Below are positions 23,757 through 32,402 of a DNA stretch of 35,558 nucleotides, in pieces. A program made the position numbers and the translations under genes. The notes under the pieces were generated by a model. The model was given only the letters and a program-made list of their open reading frames with translations. It ran no database searches and was not told the origin of the DNA. Source of the DNA: Thermoleophilia bacterium (lineage in GTDB: Bacteria; Actinomycetota; Thermoleophilia; Gaiellales; Gaiellaceae); the NCBI GenBank assembly GCA_020845695.1, contig JADLFG010000066.1:1-35558 (forward strand), in the 5' to 3' direction. Numbering within the stretch: position 1 is the stretch's first letter; each line of letters begins with the position of its first letter.

Positions 23757-25352
23757 TCAGCCGAGCCTCGAGCGCTGGAGCTTGCCGGTGTCGCCCCGCG
23801 GCAGCTCGGTCCGAAACTCGATCCAGCGGGGCCGCTTGAACGCGGACAGCTCGGTCGCGCAGTGGTCGATCAGGGCTCGCGCGAGCTCGTCGGAGGCCGC
23901 GTGACCGGGCCGCAGCACGACGAACGCCTTCGGCTTGACGAGCCCCGAGCGGTCGGGCGCGCCCACCACGGCGCACTCCGCGACGGCCTCGTGGCCGGCG
24001 AGCGTGCGCTCGATCTCGATCGGCGAGACCCAGATCCCGCCGACCTTGAGCATCTCGTCCGCCCGCCCCACGTACCAGTGGAAGCCGTCCCCGTCCGCGT
24101 AGTAGCGATCGCCGGTCGCGAGCCACTCGCCGCGAAAGACCTGCCGGCTGCGCTCGTACTGGTGGAGGTAGGAGAGCGCGGCGGTCTCGCCCCGGACCAG
24201 CAGGTTCCCGGTCTCCCCCACCGGTACCGGGCGGCCCTCGTCGTCGACGATCGCGACCTCCCAGCCGGGCACCGGCTTGCCGCACGAGCCGGGGCGCACG
24301 TCGCCCGGACGGTTCGTGAGAAAGAGCGCGAGGTTCTCCGTCGTGCCGATGCCCTCGACGATCTCGTGGCCGGTCCGCTCCTTCCAGGCCTGCCAGACGG
24401 CCAGCGGCAGTGCCTCGCCGGCCGAGAGGCAGAGCCGCAGCGAGGAGAGGTCGTACGCCTCCGGGAACCCGTCGACGGCGAGCATCGACGCGTAGCTCGT
24501 CGGTACACCGTGCAGGATCGTCGGCCTGAAGCGGTCGATCGACTCGAGCACGTTGACCGCGACCCGCGAGGGCGCGGGCGTGAGCACGATGCTCGCGCCG
24601 GCGTACCAGGCGTAGATCAGGTTGCCGCCCGAGCCGTACGTGAAGAACAGCTTCGCGACGCTCGCGGTGCGGTCGCGCTCGCAGTAGCCCATCGCGTCGA
24701 CCGCGTACAGCTGGGCGCTGAGCGGCAGATCCTTGTGGGCGTGGGGGATGCCCTTGGGCTCCCCGGTCGTCCCGCTCGAGTAGTTGAGCATGCAGAGGTC
24801 GTCACGGTGCGTGGGCACGGGCTCGAGCGTGGTCGGCTCGCCCGAGATCAGCTCCGCGTAGGAGAGCTCGGAGGCGCCCGCGGGCTTCCCGATCACGATC
24901 ACGTGCTCGAGGTAACGCCGGCCGGTTCTGACCGGAGCCACGCCGGCGAGGAGGGAGTCGTGGACGATCAGCACGCGGGCGCGGCAGTCGTCGAGGACGA
25001 ACGCGAGGTTCGCCGGCGTGAGCATCGTGCTCGGGGTCACGGCGACGGCGCCGGCCTTGAAGGTGCCGAAGAAGCACGTCACCCACTCGGCGCAGTCCGG
25101 CGCGAGAATGCAGACGAACTCGCCCGGCCGCACCCCGAGCTTGTGGACGAGCCCGCCGGCGGCCCGGCTCGCCTCCGCGGCGACCTCCCCGAACGTCATC
25201 GTCCGCTCCGGGCTCAGCAGCGCCACCCGCTCACGGCGCGCCGGCAGGTTGCGCTCGAGCACGTCGACCGCGTTGTAGGCGAGCGGCACGTCGGCCGCAC
25301 GCCTGACCGCGTCCGTCTGCGAGCGTGCCGATGCGACGACCGCGGAGCCCAT
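23757..25352 (-). CDS. Benzoate/4-hydroxybenzoate-CoA ligase-like acyl-CoA synthetase
   Basis: 531 aa adenylate-forming enzyme. Motifs: YSSGTTGEPKG (191-201), the SVAKLFFTYGSGGNLIY segment (about 231-247) that closely recalls the KLFF-x-YG region of benzoate-CoA ligases, GIGTTENL, the hinge region GDRYYADGDGFHWYVGRADEMLKVGGIWVSP, and the catalytic lysine in RGDTGKLQRS (Lys524). The N-terminus YNAVDVLERNL is also of this group. It would convert an aromatic acid, ATP and CoA to aryl-CoA, feeding benzoyl-CoA reductase. Its start is immediately after the stop of the flavin-enzyme gene. Exact ring substituents cannot be inferred. Confidence 0.82.
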   Translation of the reverse strand: MGSAVVASARSQTDAVRRAADVPLAYNAVDVLERNLPARRERVALLSPERTMTFGEVAAEASRAAGGLVHKLGVRPGEFVCILAPDCAEWVTCFFGTFKAGAVAVTPSTMLTPANLAFVLDDCRARVLIVHDSLLAGVAPVRTGRRYLEHVIVIGKPAGASELSYAELISGEPTTLEPVPTHRDDLCMLNYSSGTTGEPKGIPHAHKDLPLSAQLYAVDAMGYCERDRTASVAKLFFTYGSGGNLIYAWYAGASIVLTPAPSRVAVNVLESIDRFRPTILHGVPTSYASMLAVDGFPEAYDLSSLRLCLSAGEALPLAVWQAWKERTGHEIVEGIGTTENLALFLTNRPGDVRPGSCGKPVPGWEVAIVDDEGRPVPVGETGNLLVRGETAALSYLHQYERSRQVFRGEWLATGDRYYADGDGFHWYVGRADEMLKVGGIWVSPIEIERTLAGHEAVAECAVVGAPDRSGLVKPKAFVVLRPGHAASDELARALIDHCATELSAFKRPRWIEFRTELPRGDTGKLQRSRLG

Positions 25353-26285
25353 TCACGCACGCAGGGCCGGAATCACCTCTTGCCCGAACCGCTCGATCTG
25401 CTCCTTGCGGTGGGGCCAGCGACCGACGATGAACTGGAGCGCCATGTGCGAGACGCCGGCATCCCGATAGGGGAGAAGCGCCTCGACGAGCTGCTCGGGC
25501 GTCCCGCGCAGCGTGTCCGACTCCTGGGGCACCGGTGTGTCGGTGACCTCGATCGGACGGCAGCAGTTGAGCGCGATCGCGTCCGGATCGCGGCCGGCCT
25601 CCGCGGCCATCGTCCGCACCTCGGCGAAACGGGTAACCAGGGCGTCCGGGGTCGTCGTGACGAAGTAGGAGAACCAGGCGTCTCCGTACTTCGCGACCCG
25701 CCGCTGCGCGCGCTCGCTCTCGCCGCCGATCCAGATCGGGAAGCGCGGCTCTTGCACCGGACGCGGGTTGACGGCGACCGGGTCGAACCGGTAGTAGCGT
25801 CCGTTGAAGCTCGGCCGCTCTTCGCTCCAGAGCAGGTTGAAGATCTCGAGCTGCTCGTGCGACATGCCCGCGCGATCCGCGAACGGAACACCGAGGGCGG
25901 CGAACTCCTCCGGCATCCAGCCGATCCCGACGCCGAGGACGAGGCGGCCCTTCGAGAGCGTGTCGATCGAGGTCGCGACCCGGGCGGTGAAGAGCGGGTG
26001 GCGGTAGGGAAGGACGACCACGCTCGCGCCCAGCTTGACCTTCGCGGTCACCCCGGAGAGGAAGCTCAGCACCGTCAGTGTCTCGAGGAACGGGCTCTCC
26101 GGCGGCACGAACCACTGCTCGTCGGCCTTGTACGGGTACTTCGTCCCCATCTCCCACGGGTTGACGAGACGCTCCGCCGCCCAGACCGAGTCGAAGCCGA
26201 GGCGCTCGGCCTGCTGGGCCGCCTCGGCAAGCACCTCCGGGACGGCCGCGCGGCCCGAGACGGGGAGAAAGACACCGAGCTGCAT
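25353..26285 (-). CDS. LLM-class flavin-dependent oxidoreductase (F420/FMN type)
   Basis: 310 aa from the ATG at 26285. It has the luciferase-like TIM-barrel pattern: LGVFLPVSG at the start, QAERLGFDSVWAAERLV, KVKLGASVVVLPYRHPLFTARVATSIDTLSKGRLVLGVGIGWMPEEFAALGVPFADRAGM, and PIWIGGESERAQRRVAKYGDAWF. It is closest in style to the actinobacterial F420-dependent family. It is the first gene of the ten-gene minus-strand array, divergent from the IclR regulator; an oxidoreductase of this class could act on a ring or a CoA-ester, but no substrate is implied by the sequence. A longer upstream reading to 26447 has no domain match and is not used. Confidence 0.85.
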   Translation of the reverse strand: MQLGVFLPVSGRAAVPEVLAEAAQQAERLGFDSVWAAERLVNPWEMGTKYPYKADEQWFVPPESPFLETLTVLSFLSGVTAKVKLGASVVVLPYRHPLFTARVATSIDTLSKGRLVLGVGIGWMPEEFAALGVPFADRAGMSHEQLEIFNLLWSEERPSFNGRYYRFDPVAVNPRPVQEPRFPIWIGGESERAQRRVAKYGDAWFSYFVTTTPDALVTRFAEVRTMAAEAGRDPDAIALNCCRPIEVTDTPVPQESDTLRGTPEQLVEALLPYRDAGVSHMALQFIVGRWPHRKEQIERFGQEVIPALRA

Positions 26286-26361
26286 TCGCGATTCCTTCCT
26301 GGTCGGAGGACGTCCGGAAACGCGGTCGAGGCGAGGGCCCCATGGCCACGCCGGAGGCCCG

Positions 26362-26415
26362 ATTGTAGGAGCGTGTTCCCTGCAGTCCCAGGCCCTGTTT
26401 CCGCGCTGCGGAAAC
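26362..26415. promoter_or_regulatory. Palindromic IclR-type operator and -10 element before the catabolic array
   Basis: GTTTCCGC-GCT-GCGGAAAC (26397-26415) is a perfect 8-bp inverted repeat. On the minus strand a good -10 (TACAAT, 26367-26362) lies downstream, giving a start near 26355; the palindrome centre is then about 50 bp upstream of it, a usual place for an activator. The -35 (near TGGGAC) is weak, as expected for an activated promoter. A plus-strand pair TTGCGT/CACTAT (26450-26478) may serve the regulator. Confidence 0.6.
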
Positions 26416-26572
26416 GAGGAGGTGGCTGCCGGCGAGCCCGGCGTCACGGTTGCGTACCCTCGCTGCCTATGGCACTATCGCCGTACTCCATGGTCTCGGC
26501 GAGTCGCACGGCGCCGCCCCGCCCATCCCTTCGGAACACGCGTGGGGAGGGGCCGGCTCCCGGCCGAGCGTA

Positions 26573-27439
26573 GTGCCCGGGCGGAGCACGCAGCGCGCCG
26601 TTCGAGCGCTCGCGGAGCGAGGCTCGGTCACGTCCGTGGAGCGGGCCGCCCAGGTGCTCCACCTGTTCCTGCCGGGCCGCCACAGCCTCGCGGTGACCGA
26701 GGTCGCAGCCCAGCTTCGGATCGCGAACTCGACCGCGCACCGGCTCCTGCGGGCGCTCTGCCGCAGCGGCATCCTCGAGCAGAACCCGGCCACGAAGCGC
26801 TACGAGCTGACGCTGCTCCTCTACCGGCTCGGGAACGTCGCCGCGACGAGGAGCGACCTGCATCGCGCCGCGCTCCTACCGCTCGAGCGACTCCACCACG
26901 CCACCGGCGAGGGCTGCCATCTCGGCGTTCTCGACTTGCCGGAGGTGGTCTACCTCGAGCGGCGCGACTCCGACCGCACGATGCATTTCCTGACCCGGAT
27001 GAGCGGCCGCGCGCCGGCGAACTGCACGAGCACCGGCAAGGTGCTGCTCGCGTTCGCGGAGGAGCCGACGCTCGAGGCCGCGCTCGCCGACGACCTGCCC
27101 AGGCTGACGCCCCGCTCGATCACCGACTCCGAGCATCTCTGCGAGGAGCTCGAAGCGATCCGCCATCGCGGCTTCGCCCTCGCCTGTGAGGAGGGCGAGC
27201 TCGGCACGACATCGGTGGCCGCACCGGTCCGCGACGCGGACGGCCGGGTGGTCGCGGCGATCGGCGTCGCGGGAGCGACCGCCAGCATGGGCCGCCGCTC
27301 GCTGACGCGGGTCGTCGACCTGACGCTTCGCTCGAGCGAGGAGATCTCCCAGACGCTCGCGCGGGCACGCCTGCGGATCGCGCCGCCCAACCCGCTCAGC
27401 TCGGTGCCGCGCGCCCGCGCCTCCCGGGTGCCGGGCTAG
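26573..27439 (+). CDS. IclR-family transcriptional regulator
   Basis: 288 aa from the GTG at 26573; in-frame alternatives are 26450 and GTG 26636, and the conserved part begins at about 26636. The winged helix reads VERAAQVLHLFLPGRHSLAVTEVAAQLRIANSTAHRLLRALCRSGILEQ, followed by the IclR effector domain with GCHLGVLDLPEVVYLER, the NCTSTGKVLLAF loop and the RGFALACEEGELGTTSVAAPVRD segment. IclR proteins often control aromatic catabolism (PobR, PcaR). It is divergent from the flavin-enzyme/CoA-ligase array, and matching palindromes occur both there and just after its own stop codon (27445-27463). Confidence 0.88.
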   Translation: MPGRSTQRAVRALAERGSVTSVERAAQVLHLFLPGRHSLAVTEVAAQLRIANSTAHRLLRALCRSGILEQNPATKRYELTLLLYRLGNVAATRSDLHRAALLPLERLHHATGEGCHLGVLDLPEVVYLERRDSDRTMHFLTRMSGRAPANCTSTGKVLLAFAEEPTLEAALADDLPRLTPRSITDSEHLCEELEAIRHRGFALACEEGELGTTSVAAPVRDADGRVVAAIGVAGATASMGRRSLTRVVDLTLRSSEEISQTLARARLRIAPPNPLSSVPRARASRVPG

Positions 27440-27444
27440 CTCCG

Positions 27445-27463
27445 GTTTCCGCCAGACGGAATC
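27445..27463. promoter_or_regulatory. Second, imperfect copy of the IclR-type palindrome
   Basis: GTTTCCGC-CAG-ACGGAATC has the same left arm and 19-bp length as the palindrome at 26397-26415, with two changes in the right arm. It lies 47 bp before the ATG of the phosphatase-like gene at 27510, so the regulator may also control that gene. Confidence 0.5.
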
Positions 27464-27509
27464 GACGCGCGCCGGACGCCGGAAGCCCCCTCTACGCTTG
27501 GGACCCGCG

Positions 27510-28289
27510 ATGCCCCCCGAGATCGGCGAGATCCTGAGCGTCGTCGAGGAGGCAGGAGAGCTGGCTCTCCTCTACTCCGGCAAGGCCTCCCGCTCGCTCA
27601 AGGCCGACCTGAGCGTCGTCTCGGAGGCCGACGCCGCGGTCGAGGGCTTCCTGCGCCTCGCGCTCACGGGGCTCGCGCCGACCTACGGCTACATCGGCGA
27701 GGAGACCGAGGACTCGCAGCCACCGGCACCCGGCGAGACGCACTCCTGGGTCGTGGACGCGCTCGACGGCAGTCGCGCGTTCGTCGCGGGGCTGCCGCTC
27801 TGGACGCCGGCCGTCTGCCTACTCGACGGCGACCGGCCCGTAGCGGGAGCCGCGCTCAACCCGGTCACCGGCGAGCTCTTCTGGGCGACCGCCGACGGCC
27901 CCGCCCGGGTGGGCGAGGAGCCGCTCGAGCCCGCGTTCCCAACGACGCTCGAAGCGACGACGCTCGCGTTCGGCCCCACCAACTACCACCGCCTGTTCGA
28001 CGTCGACTTCCCCGGGCGCATCTACTGCCTCGGCGCGCCGATCTACCAGCTCTGCCTCGTCGCCCGTGGCGCGGTCGCGGGGATGTTCTTCGACCCGGCC
28101 GTCAACCTCTGGGACCTCGCGCTGCCGAAGCTCCTGCTCGACCGGGTCGGCGGCGTGCTCGTCTACGCGTCGGGACGGCCGGTCGAGCTCGCCGAGCTGG
28201 TCGGGCGCGACGTCGTGCCGGAGCCGGTCTTCGCCGGCGGCCCCGAGCTCGTCGCGGCGCTGCGCGAGCGGATCCGCTACCGGAGCTGA
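27510..28289 (+). CDS. Inositol monophosphatase-like phosphatase
   Basis: 259 aa from the ATG at 27510; a TTG four codons earlier is possible. IMPase/FBPase fold signatures: DLSVVSEADAAVEGFL (33-48), GEETE with Glu64/Glu65, WVVDALDGSRAFVAGLP with Asp83 and Asp86, and VNLWDLALPKLLLDRVGG near the C-terminus with its metal-binding Asp. The usual D-P-x-D-G is D-A-L-D-G here, the metal-binding aspartates being intact. Members act on inositol phosphates, 3'-phosphoadenosine nucleotides, fructose bisphosphate or histidinol phosphate. The GSRAFV variant resembles the histidinol-phosphatase/CysQ-like side. With a putative aryl-phosphate-forming kinase nearby, another phosphate ester is conceivable. 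Confidence 0.82.
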   Translation: MPPEIGEILSVVEEAGELALLYSGKASRSLKADLSVVSEADAAVEGFLRLALTGLAPTYGYIGEETEDSQPPAPGETHSWVVDALDGSRAFVAGLPLWTPAVCLLDGDRPVAGAALNPVTGELFWATADGPARVGEEPLEPAFPTTLEATTLAFGPTNYHRLFDVDFPGRIYCLGAPIYQLCLVARGAVAGMFFDPAVNLWDLALPKLLLDRVGGVLVYASGRPVELAELVGRDVVPEPVFAGGPELVAALRERIRYRS

Positions 28290-28296
28290 CGCTCGC

Positions 28297-29823
28297 TCAG
28301 AGCCTCGCGCCGCCGCTGCGCCAGGAGCCGTGAACGGAGCGCACGGCGCCGACCAGCTCGCCGACGGTGGCGTACGCCTTCGCGGCCTCGATCGCGGCCG
28401 GCATCACGCTCTCCCCGCTCCGGGCCGCGGCGGCGAGCCGCTCGAGCGCGGCCGCGACCGCGCCCCCGTCGCGCCGTGCTCGCACGGCCGCGAGCGAGGC
28501 CGCCTGGGTCACCTCGACCGCCGGGTCGATCCGGAAGACCTCGATCGGCTCGGGCTCGGAGCGGTGGCGGTTGACGCCGATCACCGCCCGCTCGCCCGTC
28601 TCGACGGCGAGCGCGCTCGCGTAGGCGGCCTCGGCCAGCTCCGCCTGGAACCAGCCCGACTCGATGCACGGAAGCGCTCCGCCCCGCCCTTCGATCTCGG
28701 CGAGCAGCGTCTCGATCCGGCCCGCGACCTCGTCGGTGAGCGCCTCGATCGCGTAGGCCCCGCCCAGGGGATCAACCGTTCCGGTCAGCCCCGTCTCGAA
28801 CGCGATCAGCTGCTGCGTGCGCAGCGCGAGCGTGGCCGCGTCCGCTGTCGGGACGCCGACGGCCTCGTCGTAAGCGCAGACGTGCATCGTCTGGACGCCC
28901 GCGAGCGCGCCGGCCAGCGCCTCGACGGAGACGCGCACGACGTTGTTGAGCGGCTGCTGGGCGGTCAGCGACGACCCGGCGGTGAACGCGAAGATCCTGA
29001 GCTGCAGCGAGCGCGGGTCGCGCGCCCCGTAGCGCTCCCGCACGAGCTTCGCCCACACGCGCCGCGCCGCCCGGAGCTTCGCGATCTCCTCCAGGAAGTC
29101 GATCCCGAGCGAGAGGAACGAGAACAGGGTCGGGGCGACCTCGTCGACGGACAGCCCCCGCGCGAGCGCGGCGTCCAGGTAGGCGATCGCGTTCGCGAAC
29201 GTGAACGCGATCTCCTGCGCCGCGTCCGCGCCGGCCTCGCGGATGTGGTAGCCGGAGATGGCGAGCGGCACCCAGCGCGGCAGCCGCCGGGCCGCGTACT
29301 CGACCACGTCCGTGCTCAGCGCGAGCGACGGCGCGGGCGGGAAGATCTGGGTGCCTCTCGCGATGAACTCCTTGAGGACGTCGTTCTGGATGAAGATCCC
29401 GAATGCGTTCGGGTCGACGCCGCGCCGTTCGGCGAGCGCGACGAACCACGCCGCCCAGACGAACCCGATCGAGTTCGCGGTCGTGCGCACCTGGCTGATC
29501 GACTCGAGCGGGATCCCCTCCATCAGGAGCTCGACGTCGGCCAGCGAGTCGAGGGCGACACCGACCCGGCCGACCTCGCCGAGCGCCCGCGGGTCGGTCG
29601 AGTCGAGGCCCATCTGGGTGGGCAGGTCGAGTGCGACCGAAAACCCGGTCGTGCCCGCAGCGAGCAGCTCCCGGAAGCGGCGGTTCGTCTCCGCCGGGGT
29701 GCCGAAGCCGCCGTACTGGCCCATGATCCAGGGGCCCGGCTCGGCGCTGATCCCGCGCGTGTACGGGAACTCGCCCGGCCGCTCCGCGCCGTCGGGAGCG
29801 TAGAAGGGCTCGAGCGAGCTCAC
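28297..29823 (-). CDS. Acyl-CoA mutase large (catalytic) subunit, methylmalonyl-CoA mutase-like, without B12 domain
   Basis: 508 aa: the substrate-binding TIM barrel of the methylmalonyl-CoA mutase family without the C-terminal cobalamin domain, so a separate small subunit must exist elsewhere; none is in the window. Segments: [66 protein letters not shown] with His193, and [17 protein letters not shown] [18 protein letters not shown]. Tyr37 and Arg156 align, by memory of the family, with the Tyr and Arg that bind the methylmalonyl carboxylate; isobutyryl-CoA mutases have Phe and Gln there. The usual IRQY is MGQY. A carboxylated acyl-CoA substrate is therefore favoured. It ends the minus operon CaiB-thiolase-mutase. 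Confidence 0.85.
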   Translation of the reverse strand: MSSLEPFYAPDGAERPGEFPYTRGISAEPGPWIMGQYGGFGTPAETNRRFRELLAAGTTGFSVALDLPTQMGLDSTDPRALGEVGRVGVALDSLADVELLMEGIPLESISQVRTTANSIGFVWAAWFVALAERRGVDPNAFGIFIQNDVLKEFIARGTQIFPPAPSLALSTDVVEYAARRLPRWVPLAISGYHIREAGADAAQEIAFTFANAIAYLDAALARGLSVDEVAPTLFSFLSLGIDFLEEIAKLRAARRVWAKLVRERYGARDPRSLQLRIFAFTAGSSLTAQQPLNNVVRVSVEALAGALAGVQTMHVCAYDEAVGVPTADAATLALRTQQLIAFETGLTGTVDPLGGAYAIEALTDEVAGRIETLLAEIEGRGGALPCIESGWFQAELAEAAYASALAVETGERAVIGVNRHRSEPEPIEVFRIDPAVEVTQAASLAAVRARRDGGAVAAALERLAAAARSGESVMPAAIEAAKAYATVGELVGAVRSVHGSWRSGGARL

Positions 29824-29825
29824 GG

Positions 29826-31052
29826 CTACCGGGACCCGACCCGGACGACGACCGACTCGGCCTCGCCGACGCCGCCGCAGATCGAGACGACGCCGTGCAG
29901 CGGGCGGCCGTTGCCGGCCGCCTCGGCGCGGCGGCGAAGCTCGTAGACGAGCGTCATCACGAGCCTCGCCGCGGTCGCCCCCGTGGGGTGCCCGATCGCG
30001 ACGGAGCCGCCGTTCACGTTCGTCCTCGCCCGGATCTCCTCGGCCCGCTCCCGGTCGCCGCCGGCCAGGATCAAGGTCGAGACCAGCGGCACGGCCGCGA
30101 ACGCCTCGTTGATCTCGATCGCCTCCATGTCGTCGACCGTGAGCCCTGCCTTGTCGAGCGACAGCCGCGCCGCCTCGGCCGGGATCGAGGCGATCCGGTC
30201 GGGATGACCCGACGCCATCGCGAACGAGACGAGCGTGCCCAGCGGCTCGAGGCCGCGGCGCTCAGCCTCCGCCGGCGCCATCAGGACCAGCGCCGAGGCG
30301 CCGGTCGAGAGGCCGGGCGCGTTCCCGGCCGTGACCGTGGGACTGCCGTAGATGGTCTTCAGCCGGGCCAGCCGCTCGAGCGTCGTGTCCGGCCGCGCCG
30401 CCTCGTCCTCCGCGAGCCGGATCGGCTCCCCGCGGGCCTGCGGTACCTCGATGGGCAGGATCTCGTCGTCCAGCCAGCCCGCCGCGCGGGCCGCGAGATG
30501 GCGCTGGTGGCTACGCAGCGCCCACGTGTCCTGCTCCTCGCGCGTGACGCCGTACTCGACCGCCTCCTCGCCGGCCTGCACCGCGCGCGGCTTCCCGGTC
30601 ATCGGGCACGCGATCACGAGCTGGTCTCTGAGCGTGATGTCGCCGAGCGAGTGGCCCCAGCGGGTGTCCGTCAGGAAGTAGGGCACCCTGCTCATGTTCT
30701 CCGTGCCGCCCGCGGCCGCGATCCGCGCGTCGCCGAGGCGGATCGAGCGCGACGCCATCGTGATCGCAGCGAGCGAGGAGCAGCAGGCCCGGTCGACGGT
30801 GTACGCGACCCGGCTCGGCGGGATCCCCGCCTTGATCAGGACCTGGCGGGCGATCGAGCGATCGGCGCCGGGGAGGTTGACGCCCGTCGCGACCTCCTCG
30901 ACGTCGGCCGGGTCGATGCCGGCCCGGCGGATCGCCTCCGCGTAGACGATCCCCCCGAGCTCCGGGAGCGTGAAGTCCCTGAGCGCCCCGCCGAACTTCC
31001 CGAAGGGGCTGCGAGCCGCGCTGACGATCGCCACCTCATCCGTCCGGCCCAC
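29826..31052 (-). CDS. Thiolase (acetyl-CoA C-acyltransferase family)
   Basis: 408 aa. Catalytic residues are in place: VDRACCSSLAAI with nucleophile Cys90 (usually CxSG; here CCSS), NEAFAA, GGSVAIGHPTGATAAR with His355, and SICGGVGEAE with Cys392 (usually CxGxGxG). The N-terminus VAIVSAARSPFGKFGGALRD is typical. It cleaves 3-ketoacyl-CoA with CoA and would finish beta-oxidation of pimelyl-type intermediates. It is separated by 2 bp from the mutase gene and directly abuts the CaiB gene stop. Confidence 0.92.
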   Translation of the reverse strand: MGRTDEVAIVSAARSPFGKFGGALRDFTLPELGGIVYAEAIRRAGIDPADVEEVATGVNLPGADRSIARQVLIKAGIPPSRVAYTVDRACCSSLAAITMASRSIRLGDARIAAAGGTENMSRVPYFLTDTRWGHSLGDITLRDQLVIACPMTGKPRAVQAGEEAVEYGVTREEQDTWALRSHQRHLAARAAGWLDDEILPIEVPQARGEPIRLAEDEAARPDTTLERLARLKTIYGSPTVTAGNAPGLSTGASALVLMAPAEAERRGLEPLGTLVSFAMASGHPDRIASIPAEAARLSLDKAGLTVDDMEAIEINEAFAAVPLVSTLILAGGDRERAEEIRARTNVNGGSVAIGHPTGATAARLVMTLVYELRRRAEAAGNGRPLHGVVSICGGVGEAESVVVRVGSR

Positions 31053-32264
31053 CTAGATCACCCCTTCCTCGCGCAGCCGGGCAATCCGCTCCTCGTCATA
31101 GCCCAGCGTGTCTCCCAGGATCTCGTCCGTGTGCTCGCCGAGCAGCGGGGCCGGTAACGTGACAGGCTCCATTCCGCCGGAGAGCTTGAACGGCGTCCCG
31201 ACCAGTCTGACCGTCCCGAGCACCGGGTCGGGCACGTCGACGAGCAGCCGCCTCGCCGCAACCTGCTCGCACTCGAAGATCTCCTTCGCGTCCTGAACCG
31301 GCCCCACCGGGAGGCCGACCGCGAGCAGCGTCTCCACCGCCTCCGCCTTCGTCCGGCCCAGGAACCAGGCGTCGAGCTCCTCGCCGAGCCAGCCCGGCAT
31401 GCTGCTCGCCCGCTCCGGCCCCGAGCGCGCACCCTCCCGACCGACGAGGTCGGGGCGCTCGATCGCCTGGCAGAACCGCTCCCAGTCGCGCTCGGTCGCG
31501 ATCACGAGCGCGACCCAGCCGTCGCTGCACCGGAACGGCCCCCAGGGCGACATGAACGGCTCCCGCCCCCGCTCGAGCACGCGCCCGGTGAGCGAGAACG
31601 TGGTCAGCGCGCGCTCCGAGAGAGCGACGATCGTGTCGTACATGGCGACATCGAGCCGCTGACCCCTACCGCTCCGCTCGCGCTGGAAGAGCGCGAGCGA
31701 GATCGCGTGCGCGGCGTTCATGCCGGTGACCACGTCGCCGAGGGCGGTCCCGGCCCAGGTGGGCGGGCCGCCCGCCTGCCCGCACGTCTGCATCACGCCG
31801 CCCATCGCCTGGGCAACGATGTCGTAGGCGGGACGGCGGCTGTACGGGCCCGCGAGCTCGGGGGTGCTGCCGAAGCCCGAGATGCTCGCGTACACGAGCC
31901 GGGGGTTCTCCCGGGACAGCTCCTCGTAGCCGAGCCCGAGCTCGTCGAGCAGCCCCGGCCGGAAGTTCTCGACGACGACGTCGGCGGCGCGGGCGAGCTC
32001 GCGGAAGACCTCCCGGCCGGCGTCGCTCTTCAGGTTGAGGGTCAGGCTGCGCTTGTTGCGGTTGAAGCGCAGGAAGTAGCCGCTGCGTTGCTCGCCGCGC
32101 TCGCTCGTCAGGATCGGCGCCACGCTCCGCGCGACGTCACCGCTGCCGGGCTGCTCGACCTTGACGACGTCCGCGCCCTGGTCGCCGAGCATCATCGTGC
32201 AGTAGGGGCCGGCGATCTGGACCTCGCAGCTCAGCACCGCGACGCCGGCGAGCGGCTTCTCCAT
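31053..32264 (-). CDS. Class III CoA-transferase (CaiB/BaiF family)
   Basis: 403 aa from the ATG at 32264, preceded by AAAGGAG. Family features: the VLSCEVQIAGPYCTMMLGDQGADVVKVEQPGSGD start, FLRFNRNKRSLTLNLKSDAGREVFRELARAADVVVENFRPGLLDELGLGYEEL, and the catalytic aspartate in TALGDVVTGM (Asp177), then GRGQRLDVAMYDT. It moves CoA between an acyl-CoA and a free acid. As first gene of a minus operon opposite a BadI-like gene, it could activate an alicyclic or dicarboxylic acid. Family members are too alike to name the substrate. Confidence 0.92.
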   Translation of the reverse strand: MEKPLAGVAVLSCEVQIAGPYCTMMLGDQGADVVKVEQPGSGDVARSVAPILTSERGEQRSGYFLRFNRNKRSLTLNLKSDAGREVFRELARAADVVVENFRPGLLDELGLGYEELSRENPRLVYASISGFGSTPELAGPYSRRPAYDIVAQAMGGVMQTCGQAGGPPTWAGTALGDVVTGMNAAHAISLALFQRERSGRGQRLDVAMYDTIVALSERALTTFSLTGRVLERGREPFMSPWGPFRCSDGWVALVIATERDWERFCQAIERPDLVGREGARSGPERASSMPGWLGEELDAWFLGRTKAEAVETLLAVGLPVGPVQDAKEIFECEQVAARRLLVDVPDPVLGTVRLVGTPFKLSGGMEPVTLPAPLLGEHTDEILGDTLGYDEERIARLREEGVI

Positions 32265-32307
32265 GCTGCTCCTTTCGCCGCCGGAGCCGTGGCCGGCACC
32301 GCCGGGG

Positions 32308-32336
32308 TTGCACGTATCCGTGTCGACCGTCAATGT
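32308..32336 (+). promoter_or_regulatory. Candidate promoter of the BadI-like gene
   Basis: TTGCAC (32308-32313), 17-bp spacer, CAATGT (32331-32336) in the 138-bp gap between divergent genes. GTATC occurs twice 21 bp apart (32314 and 32335), which could mark regulator half-sites. The -10 is poor. Confidence 0.3.
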
Positions 32337-32402
32337 ATCGCCATACCCTGCACCGTGCGGCCGGGCGCGAGCGTCTCGCCGCCCCGAGAGAACGAGGTCA
32401 CG

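Noticed and set aside
23604..26573. 989-codon plus-strand frame
   Set aside because: Antisense to the CoA ligase and flavin enzyme genes; composition is Arg/Asp/Val/His-rich without any domain pattern.
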